Made by a program: the position numbers and the translations under genes. The notes beneath the pieces are model-generated. The model was not told the DNA's origin. It saw only the letters and a program-made list of their open reading frames with translations, and ran no database searches. DNA of 64,000 bases from an uncultured Bacteroidota bacterium (GTDB lineage Bacteria; Bacteroidota; Bacteroidia; Chitinophagales; Saprospiraceae), in contig CALMBD010000302.1 of the NCBI GenBank assembly GCA_937861115.1, positions 33,811 through 97,810 on the forward strand, in the 5' to 3' direction. This document shows positions 37,225 to 46,566 of the stretch, in pieces. The stretch's first letter is position 1; each line of letters starts with the position of its first letter.

Positions 37225-38682
37225 TCAGGCGCCGACGTGTTTCGGAAACATCAGGGTGAAACTGCTGCCTTTTCCCGGCTCGCTTTTCACGTCTACCAGA
37301 CCCTTGTGGGCGGTCACGATAGCCTTGACATAACTCAAACCGAGCCCGAACCCTTTTACGTCGTGGATATTTCCGGTATGCACGCGGTAGAACTTGTCGA
37401 AGATGTGCTTGCGCGCCTCTTTGCCGATACCCACGCCCTTGTCCGTGACCGTTATTTCCACACCGTTGGGCACATCGCGCGTGGCGATGGTGATGTCGGG
37501 CTTGTCGGGGCTGTATTTGTTGGCGTTGTCGAGCAGGTTGTGGATGATGCTGGCTATGTGGGTGGCATCGCCTTCAATAACAGGGCGTTCGGCCTGAAGA
37601 TCGGTATGCAACACGCCATTCCGTTTTTCTACCTGCAGGCTGAAATTATCCACTGCCTGCTGGATCACCTCGTGGAGGTTCATGTCCTCAACACTGATCT
37701 GGAAGTCTTTTTTATCGATCAACGCCATCTGGAGTACGCGTTCTACCTGGCTGTTCATCCGCCGGTTTTCCTGGCGAATGATGTCGACAAAGCGCTTGAT
37801 CTTATCCGGATGGCTCATGATCATCGGACTGCCGATGCTGTCGGCGGCAAGGCTGATGGTGGCAATCGGCGTCTTGAACTCGTGGGTCATGTTGTTGATG
37901 AAGTCATTCTTCATCTCCGACAATTGCTTCTGGCGGTAAATAACCTGGATCGTGTACCAGAAACAGAACAGGATGATCCCGGTGAATATAATGGAAAGCA
38001 CCAGGGTTTTGATCACCGATCCGAGTACCAGACTGGTCCGGCTGGGAAAATACAGCGACAAATAGCCGGGCGACTCCATGTCCTGGGTAAAAAGCGAGAC
38101 TTTATACGGCGAGTTGTACAGCGTGGGTGCGCCGCCGTGTGTGATTTGCGGACCGCTGTCTTCCACCACATAGTGGTCATTTACGATGACATAGCTGTTG
38201 CGCGCCTTGGAATACACGCCGTACTGGTACGCCGCGTTAATGCCCCGGCTCGATATTTCGTCCTGGACCGCTTTGGCGAGCAGGTCGAGCTGTATCCGTT
38301 CGGCCAGTGGTTTTGAATCGAGCAGCTCCACCACTTTCATGGTTTCCCACATGATTACATTATCTTCAAAACTCTGCCCGTCGCCCGTGGAAGTAGTCAT
38401 GTTCTCCAGCGAGCGGGCAGCGTACCCGTTTTCGAGGTACTGAGAAGCCCGGCGCACATTGCCCGATTCGTCGCGCGCCTTGTTCATGGCCTTTATGGCC
38501 GAAGACGTTTCCAGAAATTGCAGTTTGCCCGCGACGCGGTTGAGCGCGGCATATACGTTTTTATCGAATTGCTCCTCGTTCAGCCGGATATTCCAGTCGA
38601 ACCAGTATATCTGCAAGCAGATAATACCGACCAAAGCGACGGTCATCAGGCCGATAATGAGGCGGATACGCTGAGCGTTCAT
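37225..38682 (-). CDS. Sensor histidine kinase, RprX-like
   Basis: 485 residues: membrane helix at 8-28, a periplasmic sensor of about 190 residues, a second helix at 224-245, then HisKA with the phospho-accepting His267 in NNMTHEFKTPIATISLAADSI, and a HATPase domain with N box NLLDNANKYS, G1 DKGVGIG and G2 GFGLGLSYV. There is no HAMP domain. The form matches the Bacteroidota RprX type. Its likely partner, the RprY-like regulator at 46567-47304, is on the same strand 8 kb away rather than adjacent. A minus-strand TACTTTTG at 38782-38789 may be the -7 element. Confidence 0.9.
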   Translation of the reverse strand: MNAQRIRLIIGLMTVALVGIICLQIYWFDWNIRLNEEQFDKNVYAALNRVAGKLQFLETSSAIKAMNKARDESGNVRRASQYLENGYAARSLENMTTSTGDGQSFEDNVIMWETMKVVELLDSKPLAERIQLDLLAKAVQDEISSRGINAAYQYGVYSKARNSYVIVNDHYVVEDSGPQITHGGAPTLYNSPYKVSLFTQDMESPGYLSLYFPSRTSLVLGSVIKTLVLSIIFTGIILFCFWYTIQVIYRQKQLSEMKNDFINNMTHEFKTPIATISLAADSIGSPMIMSHPDKIKRFVDIIRQENRRMNSQVERVLQMALIDKKDFQISVEDMNLHEVIQQAVDNFSLQVEKRNGVLHTDLQAERPVIEGDATHIASIIHNLLDNANKYSPDKPDITIATRDVPNGVEITVTDKGVGIGKEARKHIFDKFYRVHTGNIHDVKGFGLGLSYVKAIVTAHKGLVDVKSEPGKGSSFTLMFPKHVGA

Positions 38683-38781
38683 GTGTGATACGGTTGGCTA
38701 ACTGCCAAGGGCAGTGCCGGTGTTTGGGTAATGCAATTTGGTTTGGACAGTCAAACTCCGGCTATAAACGTTTTTCCGGGC

Positions 38782-38789
38782 CAAAAGTA
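38782..38789 (-). promoter_or_regulatory. TAnnTTTG element upstream of the histidine kinase gene
   Basis: The minus strand reads TACTTTTG 100 bases upstream of the ATG at 38682. The -33 position has no clear TTG. Confidence 0.35.
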
Positions 38790-38887
38790 TGTCCGTTTGA
38801 GCGTTTCGGGCGGATGTTTAACCTCGGTTTAACGACGACGACAAAGATTTTGCGCCGCCATCCGGACGAAATGTAAACCTTTGCACG

Positions 38888-39808
38888 GTGAACTGGCAAA
38901 ATGCATTAGACGCGTTTCGCGCATATATGTTGCTCGAGCGCTCGTTCAGCCCGAATACCATCGAGGCGTATCTGAACGACGTGGGCCGCTTTGTCCGCTA
39001 CCTCGAACTGGAGAACCGCCAGGTTCCGCCGCTGGCTGTCCGGCAAAAAGATCTGGCAGATTTCATTTTGTGGATCAACAGGTTAGGCCTGGAGGCCAGT
39101 TCCCAGGCACGGCTGATCTCGGGATTGCGCGCTTTTTACAAGTTTTTGCTGGTAGAGGATTTGATCGACGACGATCCTACGGAACTGCTCGACGGCCCGC
39201 GCCTGCGCCGCCATATTCCTGAAGTATTATCCGTGCACGAGATACAATCGATGCTTGCCCTGATCGATCTGTCAGAACCCCTCGGCGTGCGCAACCGGGC
39301 CATGGTGGAGGTGTTGTATGCCTGCGGCCTGCGCGTCAGCGAACTGATCAACCTCAGGGTCACCAATTTTTATGCTGCAGCGGGTTTTGTCAAGGTGTTG
39401 GGAAAAAACGACAAGGAGCGTCTGGTACCTGTCGGAGCGGAAGCAGTGAAGTATGCCGGCATGTACATGGACCACGTGCGCAGCGGGATGAAAATTCGCC
39501 CCGGCCATGAAAACTACGTATTTCTGAACCGCAACGGCGCGCGCATGACCCGTGTTATGGTGTTCTATATCATCAGGGAACTCGCCGAAAAAGCGGGAAT
39601 TACCAAAAAAATAAGCCCCCATACCTTCCGGCATTCTTTTGCGACGCATCTTGTAGAAGGCGGCGCCGACCTCAAGGCCGTTCAGGACATGCTCGGGCAT
39701 GAAAGCATCACCACCACGGAAATTTACACCCATCTCGACACCGAGTACCTCAAGGAGACCATTTATCTTTACCATCCACGGCTAAAGATGAAAGATGAAA
39801 ACGGTTGA
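38888..39808 (+). CDS. xerD: Site-specific tyrosine recombinase XerD
   Basis: 306 residues. With XerC it resolves chromosome dimers at dif. The N-terminal SAM-like core-binding domain (FRAYMLLERSFSPNTIEAYLNDVGRFVRYLE) is followed by the catalytic domain with Arg149 in CGLRVSEL, Lys173 in GKNDKER, His245 and Arg248 in HTFRHSFATHLVEGGADLKAVQDMLGH, His271, and the nucleophile Tyr280 in TEIYTH. The start is a GTG. A near-consensus AACCTTTG at 38876-38883 lies so close that a transcript might begin at or near the GTG; this is weakly supported. Confidence 0.93.
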   Translation: MNWQNALDAFRAYMLLERSFSPNTIEAYLNDVGRFVRYLELENRQVPPLAVRQKDLADFILWINRLGLEASSQARLISGLRAFYKFLLVEDLIDDDPTELLDGPRLRRHIPEVLSVHEIQSMLALIDLSEPLGVRNRAMVEVLYACGLRVSELINLRVTNFYAAAGFVKVLGKNDKERLVPVGAEAVKYAGMYMDHVRSGMKIRPGHENYVFLNRNGARMTRVMVFYIIRELAEKAGITKKISPHTFRHSFATHLVEGGADLKAVQDMLGHESITTTEIYTHLDTEYLKETIYLYHPRLKMKDENG

Positions 39809-39901
39809 TGCTCCCGGGCAGATGCGCCGGCGTCTGTGCGCACCCCGCATCAGCAATACTGCAACGCAACAGACAATCCTTTGATAAAAACTGGTCCGAA
39901 A

Positions 39902-40315
39902 ATGCAATACTGGCTTGTGAAATCAGAACCTGACGTTTATAGTTTTGAACAACTGGTGAAAGACGGCCGTACCCGCTGGGACGGGGTGCGCAACTACCAG
40001 GCGCGCAACAACCTGCGCGCCATGCGATCGGGCGACCTTTGTTTGTATTACCATTCGAATATCGGGCTGGAAATAGTGGGCATAGCGCGTGTGGCCAAAG
40101 AACACTACCCCGATCCTACTGCAGAAAAGGGCGACTGGTCGGCCATAGACCTCGAACCTGCAAAGCCGTTTGAGCGGCACGTTTCGCTGGCAGAAATCAA
40201 AAAACACCCCGATCTGCAGCAGCTCGCCCTGGTGCGGAACGGCCGTTTGTCGGTAATGCCCGTTACCTTCGACGAATTTTCCACCCTTCTTGGGCTGGGA
40301 AATACAAAACTTTGA
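39902..40315 (+). CDS. EVE domain protein
   Basis: 137 residues forming a complete EVE domain of the PUA-like fold: MQYWLVKSEPDVYSFEQLVKDGRTRWDGVRNYQARNNLRAM, GDLCLYYHSN, GIARVAKEHYPDPTAEKGDWSAIDLEPAKPF, ending MPVTFDEFSTLLGL. EVE proteins are thought to bind modified bases in DNA or RNA. The start at 39902 coincides with the domain start. The next gene begins 2 bases after its stop, so the two are co-transcribed. Confidence 0.92.
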   Translation: MQYWLVKSEPDVYSFEQLVKDGRTRWDGVRNYQARNNLRAMRSGDLCLYYHSNIGLEIVGIARVAKEHYPDPTAEKGDWSAIDLEPAKPFERHVSLAEIKKHPDLQQLALVRNGRLSVMPVTFDEFSTLLGLGNTKL

Positions 40316-40317
40316 CC

Positions 40318-40857
40318 ATGATGATTTTTGATTCACGAAGAGGCGGATACGCCGCCCGCTTTTCCGGCGGGGGAGGAATAGGCTGCCTGGTCTTCGGCGT
40401 TCTGGGGCTGGTCGCAGCCTACTATATCCTGAAAGGGATGTTCATTGTGTTGTACTATGCTTCACCGGTACTGTTTGCACTGGCGCTCCTTATCAACTGG
40501 CGGGCCGTGGCCGACACCCTGAAAAACTGGGTGAAAACCCTGGAAACCAATCCGGTTAGCGCGCTCCTCACCGCAGCACTTGCCGTAGTGGCTTTCCCTG
40601 TATTTGCCCTGTACCTGTTTTTAAAGGCGCTGGGATACAATAAAATGGAGGATATCCGCCGGGCGCAGGAGTCTTACGGCAAACCTGCGGACGGTGAATT
40701 TGTGGAGTTTGAGGAACTGGAAAGTCATCCCAAGGGCACTGCCGAAGACGATGGACCCATCATTCGGCCGGATTTGCCGGAAAAAGATACGGAACAACCC
40801 GGGGCCAATCCTTCCCGACAGCCCGACAATCCGTACGATCAGTTTTTCGGGAAATAA
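40318..40857 (+). CDS. Hypothetical small membrane protein
   Basis: 179 residues, no family recognised. Two to three membrane segments are visible (IGCLVFGVLGLVAAYYILKGMFIVLYY, SPVLFALALLIN and SALLTAALAVVAFPVFALYLFLKAL). They are followed by an acidic, proline-rich cytosolic tail ending in PYDQFFGK. It starts 2 bases after the EVE gene, which points to translational coupling. Alternative ATG at 40321. Confidence 0.7.
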   Translation: MMIFDSRRGGYAARFSGGGGIGCLVFGVLGLVAAYYILKGMFIVLYYASPVLFALALLINWRAVADTLKNWVKTLETNPVSALLTAALAVVAFPVFALYLFLKALGYNKMEDIRRAQESYGKPADGEFVEFEELESHPKGTAEDDGPIIRPDLPEKDTEQPGANPSRQPDNPYDQFFGK

Positions 40858-40897
40858 GACACCGTTTTGTCTGCGACCTTCAGCCGGTTTCCAAGCC

Positions 40898-41434
40898 TCA
40901 CTCTGGCGATTCGTTTTTTTTCTCCTGTTTCTTGCCCAGCGACTCGCGCAGGTGCATGACGTTGGCGATGATCAGGATATTGAAGAAAAAGGCGAGCAGC
41001 GCTTCCGTCGATACGAATATGCGGGCGCTCGAAGAATGGGGAAAAATATCGCCCAGACCCACCGAGGTAAAGGTGGTGATGCTGAAATAAACAAATGTGA
41101 CAAACTCCTTCAGGATGGACTGGTGCTCCATGATCCCCTGAAAAGCCGTCGCGTCGATCCGGAACAAACAGTAAAAGTCAACGGCGTACGAAAAGATAAT
41201 CAACAGGATGTTGAAGATGATAAACGACAGGAATTCGTGGTAGAAAAACTCCGTTTCCAGCGTTTTTTTGATCCGGGAAAAGGTCACAAAAATGAAATAG
41301 CCGGACTTGCCGACGCTCAGCAGGAACAGCACGATCTCGTTGGTGAACGGTGAAATTTTTTCGTAATAATCCAGCAGAAAAACCACCGTGCCCAGCGCGA
41401 TCACCAATACAGGTTGAATCGTATTTTTTAACAT
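40898..41434 (-). CDS. Two-TM potassium channel family protein
   Basis: 178 residues with about four hydrophobic segments. The last two flank a pore loop, FVYFSITTFTSVGLGDIFP, with filter SVGLGD at residues 124-129 in place of the usual TVGYGD, followed by an inner helix (EALLAFFFNILIIANVMHLRES). It has the Ion_trans_2 layout with no RCK or other ligand-binding domain. The altered filter (Leu for Tyr, Ser for Thr) makes ion selectivity uncertain. It lies 18 bases downstream of the GH130 gene on the same strand. Confidence 0.8.
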   Translation of the reverse strand: MLKNTIQPVLVIALGTVVFLLDYYEKISPFTNEIVLFLLSVGKSGYFIFVTFSRIKKTLETEFFYHEFLSFIIFNILLIIFSYAVDFYCLFRIDATAFQGIMEHQSILKEFVTFVYFSITTFTSVGLGDIFPHSSSARIFVSTEALLAFFFNILIIANVMHLRESLGKKQEKKNESPE

Positions 41435-41452
41435 GACTATTACCCAAACTGC

Positions 41453-42550
41453 CTACTCTCCCTCGCACTCAGCCATTGCAACCTTCGAGTCCGCCGTGCC
41501 GTAATACAACAGCCAGCGCCCCTTGAACCAAACCATACCTTCGAGGAAGCAAACGTTGTTCACCTGTCCGCTGATCTCGTAGGGCCGGTCGGGCGTCAGG
41601 AAATGGCGCCCTGACCGGGCGATCATCTTGCCCGGCTTATCCGCCGAAAAGAGCGCCTGCCCGACGGAGTAGGTCATATTCGGGAGCGATTTATCGCCTT
41701 TGTCGCCGTCGTTGGCGCTGTTGTACAGGAGCAGAATCCCCTCCTTTCTGAGCAGGGCAAAAGGACCGGGTTCTACCAGTTTGCTGTCGAAATATCCGGG
41801 ACGGGGGCGCAATACCGGCAAGAGGTTGCCTTTTTTATCCTCCACCGGTGTCCAGGTGATCAGGTCATCCGATGTAGCCAGAAAGATATCCGAGTCGCCC
41901 CAGTACATCTGGTACTTGCCGTTGATCTTTTTCGCCACAATCTCGTCGCCTTTCCGTTCGCAAACAACAGCGCCCGATTTGGACCAGTGGTCGCGGTATT
42001 TTTTATCGCTCAGTACCAGTCCACGCTTTTCCCAACTCATCAGGGTCGACGAGGTGGCCAGGCACATGCGGGCCGTTTGGCCGTCGTAGGCCGTATAGAT
42101 CATCACGTAGAGGCCGTCGTCGCGTTTTACCACGCGCGGGTCTTCGCAGCCGCCCTCCCATTCAAAGGTTTTCATCGGGTCGTTATCCGGATACAGCACG
42201 GGGATTGCATTTTTGCGAAACGCAAATCCGTCGTGGCTTTTGGCCAGTCCGATGCGGGAGGTGCCTGCATATTTACCCACCTTGTCTTCCGCGCGGTAGA
42301 GCATCCAGACCCAGCCGTCTTTTATCACGGCTGTGGGGTTGAATACGTCTTTTTCCTCCCATTGGAGGTTTTGTTTCCGGACCGGACAATAAAACCGGGC
42401 AGTAGGGTCCGGTTCGAGTATGGGATTGTAATCATCAATTTTTTTGAAAGGCTGCAAAGTCCATGAACCTTCGTTCAGACTTTTTTTGCCGCCGGAGCAG
42501 GCGGTCAGAAGCGCCAGGCAGGTGAAAAAAAGAAGGAAGTGTTTCATCAA
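41453..42550 (-). CDS. GH130 family glycoside phosphorylase/hydrolase lipoprotein
   Basis: 365 residues. Lipobox LLTACSG places a lipid-modified Cys near residue 18. The five-bladed propeller of GH130 is recognisable by KDVFNPTAVIKDGWVWMLYRAED, SRIGLAKSHDGFAF, EGGCEDPRVVKRDDGLYVMIYTAYDG, and the late NNVCFLEGMVWFKGRWLLYYGTADSKVAMAE. GH130 enzymes act on beta-mannosides, mostly by phosphorolysis, but exported members may be hydrolases since periplasmic phosphate use is less likely. It lies 30 bases after the FucP-like transporter gene, forming an uptake unit. Confidence 0.85.
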   Translation of the reverse strand: MMKHFLLFFTCLALLTACSGGKKSLNEGSWTLQPFKKIDDYNPILEPDPTARFYCPVRKQNLQWEEKDVFNPTAVIKDGWVWMLYRAEDKVGKYAGTSRIGLAKSHDGFAFRKNAIPVLYPDNDPMKTFEWEGGCEDPRVVKRDDGLYVMIYTAYDGQTARMCLATSSTLMSWEKRGLVLSDKKYRDHWSKSGAVVCERKGDEIVAKKINGKYQMYWGDSDIFLATSDDLITWTPVEDKKGNLLPVLRPRPGYFDSKLVEPGPFALLRKEGILLLYNSANDGDKGDKSLPNMTYSVGQALFSADKPGKMIARSGRHFLTPDRPYEISGQVNNVCFLEGMVWFKGRWLLYYGTADSKVAMAECEGE

Positions 42551-42580
42551 GCAAAGTTTAGGCGGATGGGTTTTGTTGAA

Positions 42581-43894
42581 TCATGCGGCAGATTGCCGGT
42601 AGCCGCGCATCACGTAAAATACGACGTAGGAAAAACACGCAAAGGGTACCAGCAGCGCCATTTTCATGCCGCCGGCCTGCGAGAGCAGTCCCGCGATGGG
42701 CGGCATCACGGCGCCGCCTACGATGGCCATGATCACGAGTGATGATGCCAGTTTGCTCTCCGCCGGCGGCAGACCCTTTGTGGCCAGCGCAAAGATCGTC
42801 GGGAACATGATACTCTGGCAAAAATACGTCAGCATGATGCACACAATGCCGGTAAGCCCTCCGGTGGCAAAAGCCAGCGCCACCAGCGCCACCGACGCCA
42901 TGCAATACCAGGACAATACCACACGCGGCTCTATTCTGCTCATGAGGTAGGTGCCCAGGAACCGCCCGACCATAAAGAGTACCAGGGCAAAGGAGGCGTG
43001 GAATCCCGCGATCTGATCGGGAGTCATGCCTTCCGTTACGCGGTAGAGGGTATTTACAAAACCGACGTGCTCGTCTTTTGCAAAGTCGATTTTGAAGTCG
43101 ACAAAATAACCCCAAAGCGTGGCCTGGGCGCCCACGTTGGCAAACTGGGCCAGCACACCCAGCGACAGGTGCCGGTATTTACCCAGCAGTCCGGGTATGC
43201 TCACCCGGCCCTCGGCCAGTTCTTCCTCGCGACCCACCTCCGGCATTTTTGTAAAAGCAAACAACACGGCCACGGCCGCCACGATCACGGCCACGGCGAG
43301 GTACGGCCCCTGCACGGAAAGCGCTTCCTGTACCCTGGCCGCCTCGATCTGCTCGGGTGTCATTGTTTCGAGTATGGCTGCGGTGTATTCCTTTTTGGAA
43401 AAAATGAACAGGCTGCCGATGATCGGCCCCAGTATGATGCTGATGCCGTTGAACGACTGGGCGAAGTTGATGCGCCATTCCGCATCCTTTTTATCGCCCA
43501 GTACCGTGACGTACAGATTGGCAGCCGTTTCGAGAAAGGCCAGCCCCGAGGCGATGGTAAAAAGGGCGAACAGGAAAAAGGCATAGACGCGGATGCCGGC
43601 CGCCGGATAAAACAGCAGTGCGCCGCAGGCATACAGCAGCAGCCCGGCGAGAATGCCGCGCTTGTAACCCCATTTGCGCATGAACATGCCTGCCGGAATG
43701 GCCATGACAAAGTACCCAAAGTAAAAAGCGGAGTCAACAATGCCTGCCTGCCATCGTTTCAGGTCGAGTGCAAACTGGAAGTGGCGAATCAGTGAACCGT
43801 TGAGGCTGTTGGCGATGCCCCACAGGAAAAAGAGGCTGCATACAAGGGCGAAAGGGAGGAGGTAGGGGTTGCGGGAGCCGGAAGTTGAATTCAT
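42581..43894 (-). CDS. FucP-family sugar:H+ symporter (MFS)
   Basis: 437 residues with twelve membrane segments. The start LLPFALVCSLFFLWGIANSLNGSLIRHFQFALDLKRWQAGIVDSAFYFGYFVMAIPAGMFMRKWGYKRGIL and the segments FLETAANLYVTVLG, NFAQSFNGISIILGP are those of the L-fucose/glucose/galactose permease family. The neighbouring GH130 gene suggests a mannose-containing or other hexose product as substrate; this is inference. Confidence 0.9.
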   Translation of the reverse strand: MNSTSGSRNPYLLPFALVCSLFFLWGIANSLNGSLIRHFQFALDLKRWQAGIVDSAFYFGYFVMAIPAGMFMRKWGYKRGILAGLLLYACGALLFYPAAGIRVYAFFLFALFTIASGLAFLETAANLYVTVLGDKKDAEWRINFAQSFNGISIILGPIIGSLFIFSKKEYTAAILETMTPEQIEAARVQEALSVQGPYLAVAVIVAAVAVLFAFTKMPEVGREEELAEGRVSIPGLLGKYRHLSLGVLAQFANVGAQATLWGYFVDFKIDFAKDEHVGFVNTLYRVTEGMTPDQIAGFHASFALVLFMVGRFLGTYLMSRIEPRVVLSWYCMASVALVALAFATGGLTGIVCIMLTYFCQSIMFPTIFALATKGLPPAESKLASSLVIMAIVGGAVMPPIAGLLSQAGGMKMALLVPFACFSYVVFYVMRGYRQSAA

Positions 43895-43996
43895 GGTAGG
43901 GAAAGGTGTGTGCGTTCGGGGGGCAAGTTTAGGAAAAGATTACCTGCGAAAGCGGTAGTTTGTCTTCTTTTGTCGGGCCAAATTTTATTATTGATC

Positions 43997-45355
43997 ATGG
44001 ACAACAATACAACACAGCAAAAAGCGGTCGTCGTCGGCGCCGGATTGGTCGGATCTCTGTGGGCGGTATTCCTCGCCCGACGCGGTTATCAGGTGGAAGT
44101 GTACGAACGCCGGCCTGATATGCGCGCCGCCGGGTATTCGGGCGGGCGCTCAATCAACCTTGCCATGAGCGAGCGCGGCTGGAAGGCGGTGGAAAAGGCG
44201 GGGATACTGGATAAAATCAAAAAAGTAGCCATTCCCATGCCCGGAAGGATGATGCACGCCGTGAACGGCGACCTCACTTTCCAACCCTACGGCAAGGACG
44301 GGGAAGCGATTTACTCGGTTTCCCGCGGCGGACTGAACCTCGAACTGCTGCATATCGCGGGCGAATTTCCAAACGTCCGTTTCTTCTTCGACCATCGCTG
44401 TGTCGATGTCGACCTCAATAATCCGGTTATCACCTTTGAGGACATGAAGACCAATGAGATGAAAACGGTTGATGCGCCGCTCATTTTCGCGGCCGACGGC
44501 GCATTCAGCGCCGTGCGTTACGCCATTCAGAAAACGGACCGCTTCAACTACAACCAGTTTTACCTCGAGCACGGGTATAAGGAACTGACGATCCCGCCCG
44601 GCCCCGGCGGGGTGCATCGCCTCGATCCTTCGGCGTTGCACATCTGGCCACGCGGCAATTTCATGCTGATCGCGTTGCCCAATGCCGACGGCAGTTTTAC
44701 CTGTACCCTGTTTTTGCCCTTTGAAGGTGAAACGTCCTTTGAAAAACTGACCGATAATGCAGCCGTAGATGCCTTTTTCAACCGCTATTTTCCCGATGTG
44801 GTACCGCATATGCCTACCCTGCACGACGATTTTTGGGAGAATCCAACCTCTTCGCTGGTCACGGTAAAATGTGCGCCCTGGCAGTGGCAAAACCGCATCC
44901 TGCTCATCGGCGACGCGGCACACGCCATCGTACCGTTCTACGGACAGGGCATGAACGCAGGTTTTGAGGATTGCACCATACTTGATGCCATGCACGACGA
45001 ACTCGGCGGCGACTGGTCGGCGATCATCGCGCAGTTTGCCCGCAGGCATCAGCCCAATGGCAACGCTATCGCCGAACTCGCCCAGCGCAATTTTATCGAA
45101 ATGCGCGACCTGGTGGCCGATCCGAAGTTTTTGCTCCGCAAAAAGATCGCCGCCTACCTGCACGAAAAGCACCCCGATTTTTTGCCCGTTTATTCGATGG
45201 TGACATTCAGCAATACCCCCTACCATATCGCCTTGCAGGAAGACGACGCGCAGAACCAGCTCTTCGAACGCATCCTGAGCCTCGACAATATAGAGCAGGA
45301 ATGGAATGGCCCTGCGGTGGAAACCGTATTCCGGCAGTGGCGTGAAAAGGGTTAG
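43997..45355 (+). CDS. kmo: Kynurenine 3-monooxygenase
   Basis: FAD-dependent hydroxylase converting L-kynurenine to 3-hydroxykynurenine with NADPH and O2, in tryptophan breakdown or quinolinate/NAD synthesis. 452 residues: Rossmann motif VVVGAGLVGSLWAVFLARRGYQVEVYERR, SGGRSINLAMSERGW, the FAD-binding LLIGDAAHAIVPFYGQGMNAGFEDC, and a C-terminal YSMVTFSNTPY stretch typical of KMO. No other kynurenine gene is present in the window. The ATG at 43997 gives the canonical N-terminus. Its stop overlaps that of the convergent PhyH gene. Confidence 0.9.
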   Translation: MDNNTTQQKAVVVGAGLVGSLWAVFLARRGYQVEVYERRPDMRAAGYSGGRSINLAMSERGWKAVEKAGILDKIKKVAIPMPGRMMHAVNGDLTFQPYGKDGEAIYSVSRGGLNLELLHIAGEFPNVRFFFDHRCVDVDLNNPVITFEDMKTNEMKTVDAPLIFAADGAFSAVRYAIQKTDRFNYNQFYLEHGYKELTIPPGPGGVHRLDPSALHIWPRGNFMLIALPNADGSFTCTLFLPFEGETSFEKLTDNAAVDAFFNRYFPDVVPHMPTLHDDFWENPTSSLVTVKCAPWQWQNRILLIGDAAHAIVPFYGQGMNAGFEDCTILDAMHDELGGDWSAIIAQFARRHQPNGNAIAELAQRNFIEMRDLVADPKFLLRKKIAAYLHEKHPDFLPVYSMVTFSNTPYHIALQEDDAQNQLFERILSLDNIEQEWNGPAVETVFRQWREKG

Positions 45356-46347
45356 CCCCCTTCAAGCCCCTTCAATAACGCCGGCCGTTGCGACATCTCG
45401 TGGTAGCAGATCACACCCTCGGCGTAATAGTGGCAAACCATGCTCTTGCGCGTCGCACCCGGTCGGGCGATCGGACTGCCGCCGTGCAGCAGGTTGGCAT
45501 GCCAGATCAGCACGTCGCCGCGTTTGGCAAGAAAAGGCCGCGGTTCCAGGTTGTGGGCGGCGATAAGTTGTGCAATATGGTCTTCATAGCGACGGTTGCT
45601 GTGTTCCCCGATGGTTAACGCGGTATTTCCCGAGTTGTAATCTTCCGTGGTGATATAGGGGAGGCGGTGGCTGCCGGGATAATAAAACAGCGGACCGTTT
45701 TCCGGGGTGCAGTCCTCCAGCGCGATCCAGGTGGCGATCAGGTAGCCCTGTGGTTCGGTCGTCATGTGGATGGAATCCGAATGTGCGCGTTGTTCACTGC
45801 CAAGCGTGAAGTTGAGCGACTGGAAGGGAATAACAGGTTTTCCAAGCAGAAAAGACAGCAGGTGCAACAGTTCGGGATTCCGGAAAAACCGCTCGTTGGC
45901 CAGTCGGCTGTGCTCGTAAAAGTTGAATATTTTTCGCCCGGTATAATTGTAGGCTGCTTTTCCGGCCCTTATCTGGGCTTCCACTTCCCTGTTGAGCGCC
46001 TCCGTTTCCGCTTGCGGAAAAAAATCTTCCAGGATCATAAATCCATCCTCGATAAAGCGGCGAATCTTGTGTTTCATGGATTCGTCAAATGCCTGAAATT
46101 CAGGACTTTGCTCCAGGCGTTCTTTAATGTCGGGCTGATCGATCCACGGAACATCGGGGTGGTGCTTTTTGCCGAAATCACGGCTGCCCAGCGGGCTGTA
46201 AATACTTTTATCCAGTCCGTAGCGGCGGTAAAGTTCACGATTCTGCCGCAACTGGTCCGTGTGGAGCAGGTTGTTCACCACATACGCTACTTTAAGATTG
46301 CGCAAAAAACCGGTGTATTTCTGGAAGAAGCGTTGGAGGCTGATCAT
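45352..46347 (-). CDS. Phytanoyl-CoA dioxygenase (PhyH) family protein
   Basis: 331 residues of the Fe(II)/2-oxoglutarate dioxygenase superfamily. The iron triad is visible: His189-x-Asp191 in QRAHSDSIHM and His288 in WHANLLHGG; Arg300 in RPGATRKSM likely binds 2-oxoglutarate. The N-terminal 85 residues are extra to the core. The substrate is unknown; a lipid or small hydroxylated metabolite is likely. Stop codons of this gene and kmo overlap by three bases in the sequence TTAG. Confidence 0.85.
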   Translation of the reverse strand: MISLQRFFQKYTGFLRNLKVAYVVNNLLHTDQLRQNRELYRRYGLDKSIYSPLGSRDFGKKHHPDVPWIDQPDIKERLEQSPEFQAFDESMKHKIRRFIEDGFMILEDFFPQAETEALNREVEAQIRAGKAAYNYTGRKIFNFYEHSRLANERFFRNPELLHLLSFLLGKPVIPFQSLNFTLGSEQRAHSDSIHMTTEPQGYLIATWIALEDCTPENGPLFYYPGSHRLPYITTEDYNSGNTALTIGEHSNRRYEDHIAQLIAAHNLEPRPFLAKRGDVLIWHANLLHGGSPIARPGATRKSMVCHYYAEGVICYHEMSQRPALLKGLEGG

Positions 46348-46566
46348 TGCTGGATTGCTCGATTGTTATATTGCTGCATTGTTGCATTGCCGGGATGTTT
46401 AGAAGGGACTGGCGAAAGTATAGAATTTGGCGCTTCAACAATACCGGCGGAAAGTGTATCTTTTCACACCAAAACAATGCAGCAATCCAACAAACAAAAG
46501 AGCCCGAACGGCCAATGAGGGGACAATTGGCGTACGGGCTCTATAATGAGTTAGTTGAGTGCAGGA

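Noticed and set aside
38888-39808. Integron or phage integrase
   Set aside because: Sequence and length match chromosomal XerD, with no attachment-like repeats or mobile cargo beside it.
39902-40857. EVE gene as part of a defence island
   Set aside because: The neighbours are XerD and a small membrane protein; no restriction, methylase or nuclease genes are present.
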